In this document: one piece after another, positions 8,749-17,021 of the stretch
Layout: every line of letters begins with the position of its first letter
Position numbering within the stretch: position 1 is the first letter of the stretch
NCBI RefSeq assembly: GCF_003610295.1
Contig: NZ_RAPV01000001.1
Location: forward strand, 992,001-1,056,000
Reading direction: 5' to 3'
Source: Paraburkholderia sp. BL23I1N1
GTDB lineage: Bacteria > Pseudomonadota > Gammaproteobacteria > Burkholderiales > Burkholderiaceae
Length of the DNA: 64,000 bases
Notes under the pieces: model-generated
The model's input: only the letters and a program-made list of their open reading frames with translations
What the model was told of the DNA's origin: nothing
Database searches by the model: none
Program-made: the position numbers and the translations under genes

Positions 8749-8811
8749 TATTCGCGAATATGTTGTGAAGAAATGCAGCTGCTTATTGGCGTCTCTCAAT
8801 ATTCGCGAATA
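8749..8811. promoter_or_regulatory. Twin 12-bp palindromes TATTCGCGAATA in an AT-rich stretch
   Basis: Two identical perfect palindromes lie at 8749-8760 and 8800-8811, 51 bp apart (about five helical turns). They sit inside a distinctly AT-rich segment (about 8650-8815) with no supported gene; the frame across it has no ribosome binding site. The spacing and symmetry suggest a dimeric regulator binding two sites on one DNA face. No promoter partner is certain; a loose candidate is TTCGCA-N19-TATACT at 8842-8872. Confidence 0.5.
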
Positions 8812-9103
8812 CATCAGTATGGTGCGTTGGCGCACTAAAGGTTCGCAATGCATTAAGCGTCCGGATTATACTGGGCGCGGCTGGCGGGGGCGTCCAAAGG
8901 GCTTTCGTCAGGCTTTTCCAGTCGTGTGCGAGCAGGTGCTTGATTAATAAGGTCTTGCGGGCGGCGTGCGTGATTTTCATGCGCCGTTTGCACGGTGTTT
9001 CGCGTGAAAAATATAAGGGTATTTACCCTGCTCATTTCCGACATTCTCCTTCACATAATGCGGATTCCGTACGCAGTGTCACATTGCTCGCGAAATTAAT
9101 CCA

Positions 9104-9132
9104 TTGCACTTGTAAAAGCCGATTGTTAGATT
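9104..9132 (+). promoter_or_regulatory. Sigma-70-type promoter for the small-RNA candidate
   Basis: TTGCAC (9104-9109), 17-bp spacer, TAGATT (9127-9132). Start of transcription is expected near 9139-9140, exactly where the stem GGCGCAT begins. Confidence 0.6.
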
Positions 9133-9138
9133 CCGTTC

Positions 9139-9214
9139 TGGCGCATGGTGAACCGGTCCTTTGCCGATATGCGCCGAACCCCCGTTAGCCCGGCCTCGTG
9201 CCGGGCATTTTTTT
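9139..9214 (+). ncRNA. Candidate small RNA, about 75 nt
   Basis: A predicted start at about 9139 is followed by a hairpin GGCGCAT (9140-9146) / ATGCGCC (9169-9175) with a C/U-containing 22-nt loop, a short single-stranded CCCCC stretch, and a textbook rho-independent terminator ending in seven T. There is no ORF with a ribosome binding site. The unit stands alone between the pentapeptide gene (own hairpin upstream) and a convergent lipoprotein gene, so the terminator belongs to nothing else. Identity with a known Rfam family (for example betaproteobacterial sRNAs) could not be tested. Confidence 0.65.
9188..9214 (+). terminator. Strong rho-independent terminator
   Basis: Stem GCCCGGC (9188-9194), loop CTCGT, stem GCCGGGC (9200-9206), then ATTTTTTT. 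It ends the small-RNA candidate. Confidence 0.9.
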
Positions 9215-9276
9215 GCCCGGTCATTGTCGATTCAATCCGGAGTTGCCGCGTTGCTCTATTGCGTGTTGTCGTGTCT

Positions 9277-9603
9277 TCACTGCTTGCAGCGAATCACCAT
9301 TGACCGGTTTTTGACGTTCGCACCGAAAATCCCACCGACCGAACCGCCCGAGGTGGCACCGTTGTCGACGTCCTTCGAAACGACGTCGTAGCCATAGTTG
9401 CCGCAGACTTCACCCGCGCGTTTGTAGCACTCGGCCCAACTGGAGCTTGCATCACTGCCGCTGCAGTTGATCGCGAAGCCGGTGTCACCGCTCGGCAAAT
9501 AGGTCATGATGGTGGTGCTGGAGCAGCCACCGAGGCTGCCGAGCGTCAACAGGCCGAGGCCGATCGCTGCGGCCGTTGTTAAGGACGCCAATGCGCTCTT
9601 CAT
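9277..9603 (-). CDS. Cysteine-rich lipoprotein of unknown function
   Basis: 108 aa. The start at 9603 is supported by AAGGAAT about 7 nt upstream. The signal peptide ends in lipobox LGGC (near residue 26). The mature part has four further cysteines (INCSGS, AECYKRAGEVCGNYGYDV, VIRCKQ), likely two disulfides in the periplasm, and a Gly/Ser-rich turn. The family is not recognised beyond a hypothetical lipoprotein. It is convergent with the small-RNA candidate; the 128 bp upstream run into IS1182 copy 2. Confidence 0.75.
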   Translation of the reverse strand: MKSALASLTTAAAIGLGLLTLGSLGGCSSTTIMTYLPSGDTGFAINCSGSDASSSWAECYKRAGEVCGNYGYDVVSKDVDNGATSGGSVGGIFGANVKNRSMVIRCKQ

Positions 9604-9731
9604 TGCAGATTCCTTACAGATAACAAGGGAGAACGTGGCGCGAGGCCACGTCATGCATAGGATTGAGCGTTTCATAGTATGCCCGGTTCCCGCGACTACA
9701 GCAGGGCGCATGCCTACCGTTGGGCGGCTAG

Positions 9732-11257
9732 GAGCGTGCGCGGCAGAAGTCTGATGTCATCCGGTCGGGCACGGTAAACGTTGTTAGCAGATGACAACAA
9801 GCTATCTCCCCTACGAGCCGCAGCAGCAGATGTTGCTGCCCCACGCGCTGCAAGACTGGCTGCTCGAAGGGCACCTTGCCTACTACATCAGCGACACGGT
9901 GGACTCACTCGACCTCTCCGCTTTCCATGCGCGGTATGCCGGCGGTGGTCAGCGCAACCAGCCCTTTCATCCGGCGATGATGGTGAAGGTGCTCGTGTAC
10001 GGCTATGCGACCGGCGTGTTCTCGTCGCGCAAGCTGGCCAGGAAGCTGCATGAGGATGTCGCGTTCCGGGTCCTGGCGGCGGGCAACTATCCGGCGCACC
10101 GGACGCTGTGCGACTTCCGCGCCTTTCACCTCAAAGAACTGTCGGACCTGTTTGTGCAGGTGGTGAAACTGGCCAGGGAGTGCGGACTGATCAGGCTCGG
10201 GACGATTGCCGTTGACGGCACGAAGATCAAGGCCAATGCCTCGCGCCACAAGGCGATGAGCTACGACCGGATGAAGAAAGCCGAGCTTGAACTGAAAGAA
10301 CAGATCGATGCGCTGCTGGCAAAAGCGAAAGTGGCCGATGACGCTGAGAAGAACGAGCCTGAACTCGATATTCCGGCCGAGATCACGCGGCGCGAGGACC
10401 GGCTTGCGGTCATCCGTGCTGCGCGTGCGCGTCTGGAAGAGCGCCAGCGCCAGGCCGATATCGCGCGTGGTCGTAGCGACGACGACACGCCGCCGGACGG
10501 CGGCGACAAGCCGAAAAAGAAGTCGCGCTTCAAGTACAGGTTCGGCGAGCCCAAGCCCGACGCCCAGGAGAATTTTACTGACCCGGAAAGCCGGATCATG
10601 AAGCACGCCGGCGGCGGCTTCGACTATTCCTACAATGCCCAGGCTGCCGTCGACGACACGGCCCACATCATCGTCGCGGCCGAACTGGGTAACAGTGCCG
10701 CCGACAGCGGCCAGTTGCCAGGCGTTCTTGCTGCCGTGCTGCGTGACGCTGGCGCCAATCCCAGGCAAGTCCTTGCCGACGCGGGCTACCGGTCGGAAGC
10801 GACGTTCGAGCAATTGCGCGAGCATCCCGCCGAGCTGATTGTGGCGCCCGGACGCGAGGGCAAGAAAGATGTGAGGGTCGATGCCCTGAAGCGCCCGCTG
10901 TGCGCCGCGATGGCAGAAAAGTTTACTTCTGCGCAAACTCAGGCGGCCTATCGAAAGCGCAAATGGCTGTCCGAACCGCCGAATGCCTGGGTAAAAAGCG
11001 TTCTCGGATTTCGACAATTCAGCATGCGCGGACTGGCCAAGGCTCAGGCCGAGTGGAAGCTCGTCTGCGTGGCGCTGAACCTGCGCAGAATGTCGAAAAT
11101 GAAACTTGCGTAAGCCCGGAAGGGGGCAAGTTTGCCTGATTTCGCCCCCGGGCAAACCATTTTTGCGCGCACTGGCGGGCAAAACTGCAATCGCAGTTGA
11201 CGCCGCCCGATCTGGCGTCAACTCCGGAGGCTCAAATTCTGTCTGCCGCGCGGACTC
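9732..11257 (+). mobile_element. IS1182-family insertion sequence, copy 2
   Basis: 1526 bp, with the same ends and length as copy 1 but inverted, flanked by CTAG at 9728-9731 and 11258-11261. Single-base differences from copy 1 are visible in the leader (GGGCAC vs GGGCAG), at transposase codon 25 and at one synonymous site near 10926. The right target CTAG contains the stop codon of the M23 peptidase gene. Confidence 0.92.
9791..11113 (+). CDS. IS1182 family transposase
   Basis: 440 aa, identical to the product of copy 1 except Leu at residue 25. The same DDE motifs are present and the frame is intact. It starts 59 bp inside the left end; 144 bp of non-coding DNA with two hairpins follow it. 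Confidence 0.93.
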   Translation: MTTSYLPYEPQQQMLLPHALQDWLLEGHLAYYISDTVDSLDLSAFHARYAGGGQRNQPFHPAMMVKVLVYGYATGVFSSRKLARKLHEDVAFRVLAAGNYPAHRTLCDFRAFHLKELSDLFVQVVKLARECGLIRLGTIAVDGTKIKANASRHKAMSYDRMKKAELELKEQIDALLAKAKVADDAEKNEPELDIPAEITRREDRLAVIRAARARLEERQRQADIARGRSDDDTPPDGGDKPKKKSRFKYRFGEPKPDAQENFTDPESRIMKHAGGGFDYSYNAQAAVDDTAHIIVAAELGNSAADSGQLPGVLAAVLRDAGANPRQVLADAGYRSEATFEQLREHPAELIVAPGREGKKDVRVDALKRPLCAAMAEKFTSAQTQAAYRKRKWLSEPPNAWVKSVLGFRQFSMRGLAKAQAEWKLVCVALNLRRMSKMKLA

Positions 11258-11977
11258 CTAGCGCGCCGGCAGCGCGCGCGATGGGTCGATCGAGCGGCCT
11301 TGATAGCGCAGTTCGAAGTGCAGCATGACCCGATCGGTGTCGGTGTCGCCCATCTCGGCGATCTTCTCGCCGCGGCTGACCGATTGACCTTCCTTCACGA
11401 GCAGCACGCGGTTGTGCGCGTAGGCGGTCAGATATTCGGCGTTGTGCTTGATGATCAGCAGGTTGCCGTAACCGCGCAAGCCGTTACCCGCATAGACCAC
11501 CGTGCCGGGCGCTGCGGCGATTACCGGAGTGCCCGCTGCCGCGGAAATGTCGATGCCCTTCGAGTTGGAGCCGTCGAAGCGCCGGATCACCGTGCCGTCA
11601 GCCGGCCACACCAGCGAGATCGTTGAAGCCGGAGCGGGCGACGGCGCGCTATCGGCGGGCGCCGGGCGCGGCGCTGCCGACGCGCTCGCGCTGCCCGCGC
11701 CGCTGCTGCGTGCTGCACCACCGCTTGTGGACGCCACGTTCCCCGGCGGCGCGACGCGCAGCACCTGTCCGACCTCGATGCTGTCCGGATTGGTCAGATT
11801 GTTCCAGCGCACGATGCTTTGCATCGACTGCCGGTTACTGCGCGCGATCTTCGACAGCGTATCGCCCCGTTCGACGCGGTAAAAGCCTGGCCCCGCCGGA
11901 GCGGACCCGCAGGCGGCGAGTACCGCCAGCAACGACGCGCAGGCGAGCCGTTTCATCATTCTTGTTGTGTTACGCAT
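11258..11977 (-). CDS. LysM / M23 peptidase-fold lipoprotein (NlpD/YgeR-like)
   Basis: 239 aa. Signal peptide with lipobox LAAC, a LysM domain (about 30-75; YRVERGDTLSKIARSNRQ), an Ala/Ser/Pro-rich linker, and a C-terminal LytM/M23 domain (about 125-235; GIDISAAAGTPVIAAAPGTV, HNRVLLVKEGQSVSRG). The zinc ligands of active M23 enzymes are incomplete, since the usual H-x-D is replaced at GSNSKGIDIS. It is therefore probably an amidase activator like NlpD/EnvC, acting at the septum. The start at 11977 has GAGG 7 nt upstream. Its stop TAG lies in the CTAG target of IS1182 copy 2. Confidence 0.85.
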   Translation of the reverse strand: MRNTTRMMKRLACASLLAVLAACGSAPAGPGFYRVERGDTLSKIARSNRQSMQSIVRWNNLTNPDSIEVGQVLRVAPPGNVASTSGGAARSSGAGSASASAAPRPAPADSAPSPAPASTISLVWPADGTVIRRFDGSNSKGIDISAAAGTPVIAAAPGTVVYAGNGLRGYGNLLIIKHNAEYLTAYAHNRVLLVKEGQSVSRGEKIAEMGDTDTDRVMLHFELRYQGRSIDPSRALPAR

Positions 11978-12160
11978 TGGACCTCGCAAAGCGCTGCCAC
12001 GCGCCGATCCCGATCACGCGGCAGGTAGATGCAAAGCGTCCGATTCTAACGGTTTTGCGCTGCAACATCCGAAAAACGGATGCAGAAGAGGGTACGCACG
12101 GCCGGGAACGTGGCGAAACGCCGCGTTCCCGGCACGTCGCGATAGACGGAAAACCCGCGA

Positions 12161-13069
12161 TCAGCGCAGCTTGCTGACGTTGATACGGAGCGCGGCCGTC
12201 TCGGTTTGTCCCGCTTCGAGCCAGCGCAGTCCCATGCCGTTGTGGATCGCATCCGGCAGACCCAGCCATGGCTCGACGCAGTAGAAGTCCGAGGTAGCGG
12301 CTTCGCTCCACGTCGTGACCGCGTACCAGGGCACCGAGCCCGGCCGTTGCAGATCGATCGTGATGAGCCGGTTCAGACCGGGCGCGATGAGCCGCACAGG
12401 TTGGTCCGGCTCACCGACGAGACGATGGAAGCGGTCGTGAATGCGCGCCTCGTCGAGCGTGTAGCGCGCAGCGCCCGGTTCGGCCGCGCTGATCGAGCCG
12501 TCATCCTGCTGATAGCACCGTTCGGTGCGCGGCAGTTCCAGCGAGGTCTCGGCGCGCTGCGTGTGCGGCAGCGTGAAATAGAAGTGGTGACCCGCGTAGT
12601 AGGGCAGCCGCGTGTTGCCGGTATTGGCGGTGCTCAGCGTAACGTCCAGCGTATGCGTATCGACGAGCTGGTACGTTGCTTCGAAACGGAAGCCGAACGG
12701 ATAGCCGCCGCGTGTCGCATCGCTGTCGGTGAGGGTCATGCGCAAGCCGGCGCCGTGAACGTCGGCGTGAGCTTCGAACGGCAGGTCGCGTGCAAAACCG
12801 TGCATCGGCAATTCGCGCACCGTGCGTTGTGCATCACGCCAATAGCCGATCTTGCCGTCGACGCGATGCCGGCCGAGAAACGGAAACAGCAGCGGGTTGC
12901 CGCCGCGAATCCTCGCGGGCTGGCTCCAGTCGGCGTTCTCGGGCCAGTGAATCACCTCTTCGTCGTCGATGGTCCACGACAAAAGACGGCCACCGGCTTG
13001 CGGCGCGAAACGGAGCACGGAGGCGTCCTGGGCGATCTCGAGAATGTCCTGTTGCGGGGAGAGGGGCAT
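12161..13069 (-). CDS. Aldose 1-epimerase family protein
   Basis: 302 aa. Galactose-mutarotase-like fold with the family elements GGRLLSWTIDDEEVIHWP, GGNPLLFPFLGRH, MHGFARDLPFE and YYAGHHFYFTLP. It likely interconverts anomers of a free or phosphorylated sugar; substrate unknown. The start at 13069 is chosen because alignment to the fold begins shortly after; a further 24 codons upstream are open but low-complexity. No partner genes nearby. Confidence 0.85.
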   Translation of the reverse strand: MPLSPQQDILEIAQDASVLRFAPQAGGRLLSWTIDDEEVIHWPENADWSQPARIRGGNPLLFPFLGRHRVDGKIGYWRDAQRTVRELPMHGFARDLPFEAHADVHGAGLRMTLTDSDATRGGYPFGFRFEATYQLVDTHTLDVTLSTANTGNTRLPYYAGHHFYFTLPHTQRAETSLELPRTERCYQQDDGSISAAEPGAARYTLDEARIHDRFHRLVGEPDQPVRLIAPGLNRLITIDLQRPGSVPWYAVTTWSEAATSDFYCVEPWLGLPDAIHNGMGLRWLEAGQTETAALRINVSKLR

Positions 13070-13305
13070 GGTCGATGGACTAGTTGATAAAGGTTTGAAT
13101 GCGGTTCGCGTGCGGTTCGAGTGTGGCTTGGATGCGAGCAACAGGTGAGTTGAGCGTGCCTCGAACGTGGGTTTAGAACGTTTGAAGGCGCCGCAGAGCG
13201 ACCTCGCGAGAGCACGATTTTGCGCTGCTTTCCGCTACGGGGAAACCCTTCTGGGGAAATTGCGGGTGTCGAAGAAGCCTCGTTTTTGGCAATAATCCGC
13301 TGACT

Positions 13306-13328
13306 GCCCGGTCAATCAACGACCGGGC
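13306..13328 (+). promoter_or_regulatory. 5'-leader hairpin of the 28-aa gene
   Basis: Perfect 8-bp inverted repeat GCCCGGTC (13306-13313) / GACCGGGC (13321-13328) with a 7-nt loop, ending 11 bp before the AGGAGG of the small gene. It could be an operator or an mRNA stabiliser. Confidence 0.45.
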
Positions 13329-13349
13329 GAGACCGGCTCAGGAGGTGTT

Positions 13350-13436
13350 ATGGATCTCGCAATGGCAATGGGTGTGGCGCTGTTCGGCATGTTCGCAGCA
13401 AGCACTGTCTACTTCTTCTATAAGCTCGAGCGCTGA
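13350..13436 (+). CDS. 28-aa single-pass membrane protein
   Basis: ATG at 13350 follows AGGAGGTG with 4-nt spacing, a near-ideal ribosome binding site. The product is one hydrophobic helix (MDLAMAMGVALFGMFAASTV, then YFFYKLER) with an aromatic/basic end, the usual shape of tiny inner-membrane regulators or small subunits. No family recognised. It stands alone in a 660-bp gap between the epimerase (divergent) and uppP, with its own leader hairpin and a terminator-like hairpin downstream. Confidence 0.65.
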   Translation: MDLAMAMGVALFGMFAASTVYFFYKLER

Positions 13437-13525
13437 TCCAGTCATCGGCTTCCTGTTCTGCTGGGCCGTCAAGGCGAGCCCGGTACGCGTCTCGCGCGTT
13501 CAGCGCGTCAAACCTCTTGATGACA

Positions 13526-13555
13526 GGGCGGCCGCTGGCGGCGCCCCATTTTCTT
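13526..13555 (+). terminator. Terminator-like GC hairpin upstream of uppP
   Basis: An imperfect stem GGGCG...CGCCC with an inner GCC/GGC part (13526-13546) is followed by ATTTTCTTTCT. Likely end of the small membrane-protein transcript. Confidence 0.5.
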
Positions 13556-13731
13556 TCTGCGGCGTAACAACGGTTTCCAGTTGTGATGCGGCGCATCAAT
13601 ATTTCCCTGGATGCGGTTCAAACGCTTGGCGCTGACTTTGCAGCCAGGCATAATCGGTGCGCCTTTGACGCGCCGTGTATTTCGTATTGCGGCGCGCTGT
13701 TCCCCGACATTTTCCTTACAAGGACCGCCGC

Positions 13732-14562
13732 GTGAACCTGTCGTTTCTAATCTTCCTTAGCGTGCTGCAAGGCGTCACCGAACTGTTTCCGGTCAGCAGC
13801 CTCGGCCACACGTTGCTCGTGCCCGCATTGTTCGGTATGCATATCGACAAGCATGCGCCGCAGTTGCTGCCGTTCCTCGTCGCGTTGCATCTCGGCACGG
13901 CGTTCGCGCTGCTGTGGTACTTCCGCAAGCGCTGGTACGAATTGGTGAGCGGCTTCTTCGCTTCGTTCGGCGGCCGTAGCAATGACAACGCGCACATGAT
14001 GTGGGCGCTTATCATCGGCACGATTCCGGCGGGCCTCGTCGGGCTGATCCTTGAGAAACGTCTTGAGCGGATTTTTCACGATCTGCGCATCGTTGCAATC
14101 GCGTTGATCGTGAACGGCGTGCTGCTGTGGTTTGGCGATCGTCTGCAACGTTCGCGCGCGCATCAGGCGCCGGAGAAGCTCACTTTCCGCCAGGCGTTTT
14201 TTGTCGGCCTCGCGCAGGTCGGCGCATTGATTCCGGGCTTCTCGCGCAGCGGTCTGACGATGATCGCCGGCAATGCGGCCGGCCTGACGACTGAGAAGGC
14301 CGCCGAGTTTTCGTTCCTGCTCGGCACGCCGATCATTTTCGCGGCCGGCGTGCTCGAACTGCCGAAACTGTTCCATGCGCCGGGCCAACTCGCCGATGCA
14401 TTGCTCGGCGGCGTGCTGACCGCCATCGCCGCGTATCTCAGCGTGCGTTTCCTGATGCGTTATTTCGAAGGTCGCGGACGTCTGGCTTCGTTCGGCGTGT
14501 ACTGCGTGATCGCGGGGGTCGTGTTCCTCGGCTGGTTCATGCTGCATCCGCAGCCGGTCTGA
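13732..14562 (+). CDS. uppP: Undecaprenyl-diphosphatase UppP (BacA)
   Basis: 276 aa, the usual length. Integral inner-membrane enzyme that dephosphorylates undecaprenyl diphosphate for recycling of the cell-wall lipid carrier; overexpression gives bacitracin resistance. The family motifs are present: [15 protein letters not shown] (acidic motif 1, near residue 10) and PGFSRSGLT (near 170), plus about 8 hydrophobic helices. The GTG start at 13732 is chosen because AAGGA lies 7 nt upstream and the helix begins at once; the ATG-less frame upstream adds non-family residues. A terminator lies 77 bp downstream. Confidence 0.95.
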   Translation: MNLSFLIFLSVLQGVTELFPVSSLGHTLLVPALFGMHIDKHAPQLLPFLVALHLGTAFALLWYFRKRWYELVSGFFASFGGRSNDNAHMMWALIIGTIPAGLVGLILEKRLERIFHDLRIVAIALIVNGVLLWFGDRLQRSRAHQAPEKLTFRQAFFVGLAQVGALIPGFSRSGLTMIAGNAAGLTTEKAAEFSFLLGTPIIFAAGVLELPKLFHAPGQLADALLGGVLTAIAAYLSVRFLMRYFEGRGRLASFGVYCVIAGVVFLGWFMLHPQPV

Positions 14563-14638
14563 TTTCGCGAGACATGCCCGCTACTGTGCGTTGAGTGCGA
14601 GCGTGCGGCTGGCAGGCAAGAAGCGATCGGTTATAATC

Positions 14639-14673
14639 CGGGCCCGGCTCAATTCGCCGGGCCCGTTTGTTTT
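14639..14673 (+). terminator. Rho-independent terminator after uppP
   Basis: Perfect 10-bp stem CGGGCCCGGC (14639-14648) / GCCGGGCCCG (14656-14665), 7-nt loop, then TTTGTTTT. Confidence 0.85.
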
Positions 14674-14897
14674 ATGACGCGTTTGCGATGCGATGCGATT
14701 CGACGGGGCGGAGCGGTAGGCAATCAGGGTTGCCGCGAGCCGGACAGATTTTCACAGTCTCCGGCCTGGTCAGTTAGAATTTCGGTATTCAGCGAACCTT
14801 GGGGCTGCGATACCGCACAGGTTCCAATACCCGGCACGGGTTCTCATTGCAGGCGATGCAGCTTGTACACGTTTGTGTAGCATCGCCTCACTTCATT

Positions 14898-14974
14898 ACG
14901 GCAGTAGCTCAGCTGGATAGAGCATCGGCCTTCTAAGCCGAGGGTGGGGGGTTCGAGTCCCTCCTGCCGTACCA
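14898..14974 (+). tRNA. tRNA-Arg, anticodon UCU
   Basis: 77 nt. Acceptor ACGGCAG pairs with CTGCCGT, the D-arm is GCTCAGCTGGATAGAGC, the anticodon stem CGGCC..AAGCCG carries loop CTTCTAA (anticodon TCT), the T-loop contains GGTTCGAGTCC, and CCA is encoded at the end. A typical spot for integration of islands. Confidence 0.96.
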
Positions 14975-14988
14975 AGATTCTAATTAAA

Positions 14989-15078
14989 AATCAGTCACTT
15001 GCGACAATATCAGCTCGACTGTGTGAGTTGAGAAAGTGCCCGTAGTCACAAATCAGTGTGACTACGGTGTGACTGATT
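14989..15078 (+). other. Nested inverted repeats just 3' of tRNA-Arg
   Basis: Outer arms AATCAGTCAC (14989-14998) / GTGACTGATT (15069-15078) enclose a perfect 11-bp stem CCGTAGTCACA (15040-15050) / TGTGACTACGG (15057-15067) and a smaller CTC/GAG hairpin. The fold would be a three-way junction. There is no T-run, so it is not a standard terminator. It may be an att-site relic, a processed RNA, or a protein-binding site. Confidence 0.5.
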
Positions 15079-15477
15079 CTAGCTCAGCCATTCATGTCTG
15101 CGGCCTAACCTTTCCGCACCGACAACATACCCCATCGGCGTCGTGCGTCAGGCAAATTGAATTTTGCAGGGCCGACTAGCGTAGTGCGCCTCACATGCGC
15201 GCGTGGAGGGCTGATTTCGGCGGGTTCCCATACACGCGCCGCCAGCCAGGGACGTTATGAAAAAGACCCTGGTGGGGGTAGTGGTTGCCGGAAATTTTCC
15301 GGTCATCTTTTCGGACGCAGGTCGTTCGAAAGGGGCGCGGAATGTCTAATAGGACAGATGATATACAGCAGACGTAAACCTTAGCACCTTGGGCCGTCCA
15401 CGGTGCAGGGTTTCACAGACCAGCGACACCGCGACTTAGAGTAGATGGCATACAGGTGCGGGTATGGGAGATCGAAG
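15079..15477. other. Gene-poor stretch with a possible degraded gene start
   Basis: About 400 bp with no convincing gene. At 15257 a 30-codon frame begins MKKTLVGVVVAG, like the signal peptide of a Gram-negative porin, with AGGGAC upstream, but the rest does not resemble a porin and stops at 15349. I read it as a relic or chance. The nearby tRNA-Arg makes past insertion/deletion plausible. Confidence 0.4.
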
Positions 15478-16746
15478 ATGAAAGTCTTAGTGATTGTGGT
15501 GCTCACATTGGCTACGGTGATAACCGGTGTCGCTGCGGCACCGCCTCTACCGTGAAAGTGGCTGCCCATGAAGCCGGCCAGACCCGCGCGGAAGTCTACA
15601 AATCCGTGCGGCAGATGACGGCGCTCGGCAAGCAGTTGTTCTTCGACGCATCGCTGTCCGGCTCGGGCAGGCTGGCGTGCGCGTCGTGCCACAGTCCCGA
15701 TCACGGTTTTTTCGCCGGCGAATTCGCTGTCGGTGCAACTGGGCGGTAACGACATGCACCGCACCGGCATGCGCGCCGCGCCGACGCTCAAGTATCTGCA
15801 ATCGGTGCCGGCGTTCGCCGAGCACTATCACGAGTCGGACGACGAAGGCGACGAAAGCGTGGATGCCGGGCCGACCGGCGGTTTGACATGGGACGGCCGG
15901 GTCGACCGCGGCTCGGATCAGGCGCGCATTCCGCTGCTGTCGTCGTTCGAAATGGGCAGCACACCGGCGAAGGTCACGGCGGCGGTGAAGGCCGCGCCGT
16001 ATGCTGACGCGTTCCGCGCGGCATTCGGCGAGCATATTTTCGATAGCGACGACGCCACCTTCAAAGCCGTGCTGCAAGCGTTGGAAACGTTCGGGCAGAC
16101 GCCCGAGCTTTTTTATCCGTACACCAGCAAGTACGACGCGTATCTGGCCGGCAAAGCCCAGCTGACCCAGGCAGAGCTACACGGTCTGCAAGTCTTCAAC
16201 GACGAAAAGAAGGGCAATTGCGCGAGCTGTCACATCAGCCAGCGCACCATGGACGGCGCGCCGCCGCAGTTCACGGACTTCGGTCTGATTGCGATCGGCG
16301 TGCCGCGCAACTGCGCGCTGCCGGTGAATCGCGATCCGCATTTCTACGACCTCGGCGCATGCGGGCCGGAGCGGACCGACCTGAAGGGCCGCGCCGAGTT
16401 TTGCGGCATCTTCCGCACGCCGACGCTGCGTAACGTCGCGTTGAAGAAGCGGTTTTTCCACAACGGCATCTATGAGTCTCTGGATCAGCTGCTGCGCTTT
16501 TATGCGCAACGCGACACGAATCCGGAAAAGTTTTATTCGGTCTCGAAAAGCAAAGTGCAGAAGTTCGACGATCTGCCGCAGCGTTACTGGGCCAATCTGA
16601 ATACCGATCCGCCGTTCGATCGCAAGCCGGGTGACAAACCGGCGCTCGACGAGGCCGAAATCAAGGACATGATCGCGTTTTTGAATACGCTCACGGATGG
16701 CTATAAAGCGGAAGACAAACCGGGACATAGTGCGGCCGCGAATTGA
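15478..16746 (+). pseudogene. Di-haem cytochrome-c peroxidase (CCP/MauG family), two frameshifts
   Basis: Three pieces in two frames add up to one protein: a signal peptide MKVLVIVVLTLATVITGVAA (from 15478), a haem-1 segment containing LACASCHSPDHGFF in another frame (about 15555-15720), and the rest back in the first frame (NDMHRTGMRAAPTLKYLQ, second haem motif CASCH near 16226, C-terminus at 16746). An extra G near 15719-15722 explains the second shift; the first lies near 15540-15555. These enzymes are periplasmic and reduce peroxide or modify substrates. The first haem is needed for electron entry, so the gene as written is non-functional unless the sequence has errors. Confidence 0.8.
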
Positions 16747-16802
16747 TCGCGGCGTGAGGGCTGCGCCGATGGTTGAGGCAGCCTAGGCTGCCGCGGTCGT
16801 GA

Positions 16803-17021
16803 TCAGTTGCCCGCGCCGGCAAGGATGTAATAGCAGCCGGCGAGCAACAGTGCGAACGACACCAGAAGGCATGCAGTGCCGACGCGTGTCAGCAGATTTG
16901 GCCAGCGTGCGCGGGGGAGGTTGTCCATTTGCACGATGCGCCGCGCAAGACCGGGGTCCCGGCCGATGGCGAACGGCACCAGCGCGACGGTGAAGGTTTC
17001 GAGAGTGAGCGAGATGTCCAT
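16803..17021 (-). CDS. Small membrane protein, 72 aa
   Basis: One strong hydrophobic helix near the C-terminus (VSFALLLAGCYYILAGAG) preceded by a charged region with RDPGLARRIVQMDNLPRARW. No family recognised. It is convergent with the peroxidase pseudogene, 57 bp from its stop. The ribosome binding site is weak, so the start is uncertain. Confidence 0.5.
   Translation of the reverse strand: MDISLTLETFTVALVPFAIGRDPGLARRIVQMDNLPRARWPNLLTRVGTACLLVSFALLLAGCYYILAGAGN

Noticed and set aside
8639..8947. 102-codon plus-strand frame across the AT-rich island
   Set aside because: TTG start inside the hairpin after the pentapeptide gene, no ribosome binding site, no recognisable protein features.
14609..14637. 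Promoter CTGGCA-17-TATAAT after uppP
   Set aside because: The predicted start would lie inside the rho-independent terminator stem, so it would make no useful RNA.
15257..15349. Porin gene start (MKKTLVGVVVAG)
   Set aside because: Only the first residues resemble a porin signal peptide; the frame stops after 30 codons and no downstream porin sequence is present.
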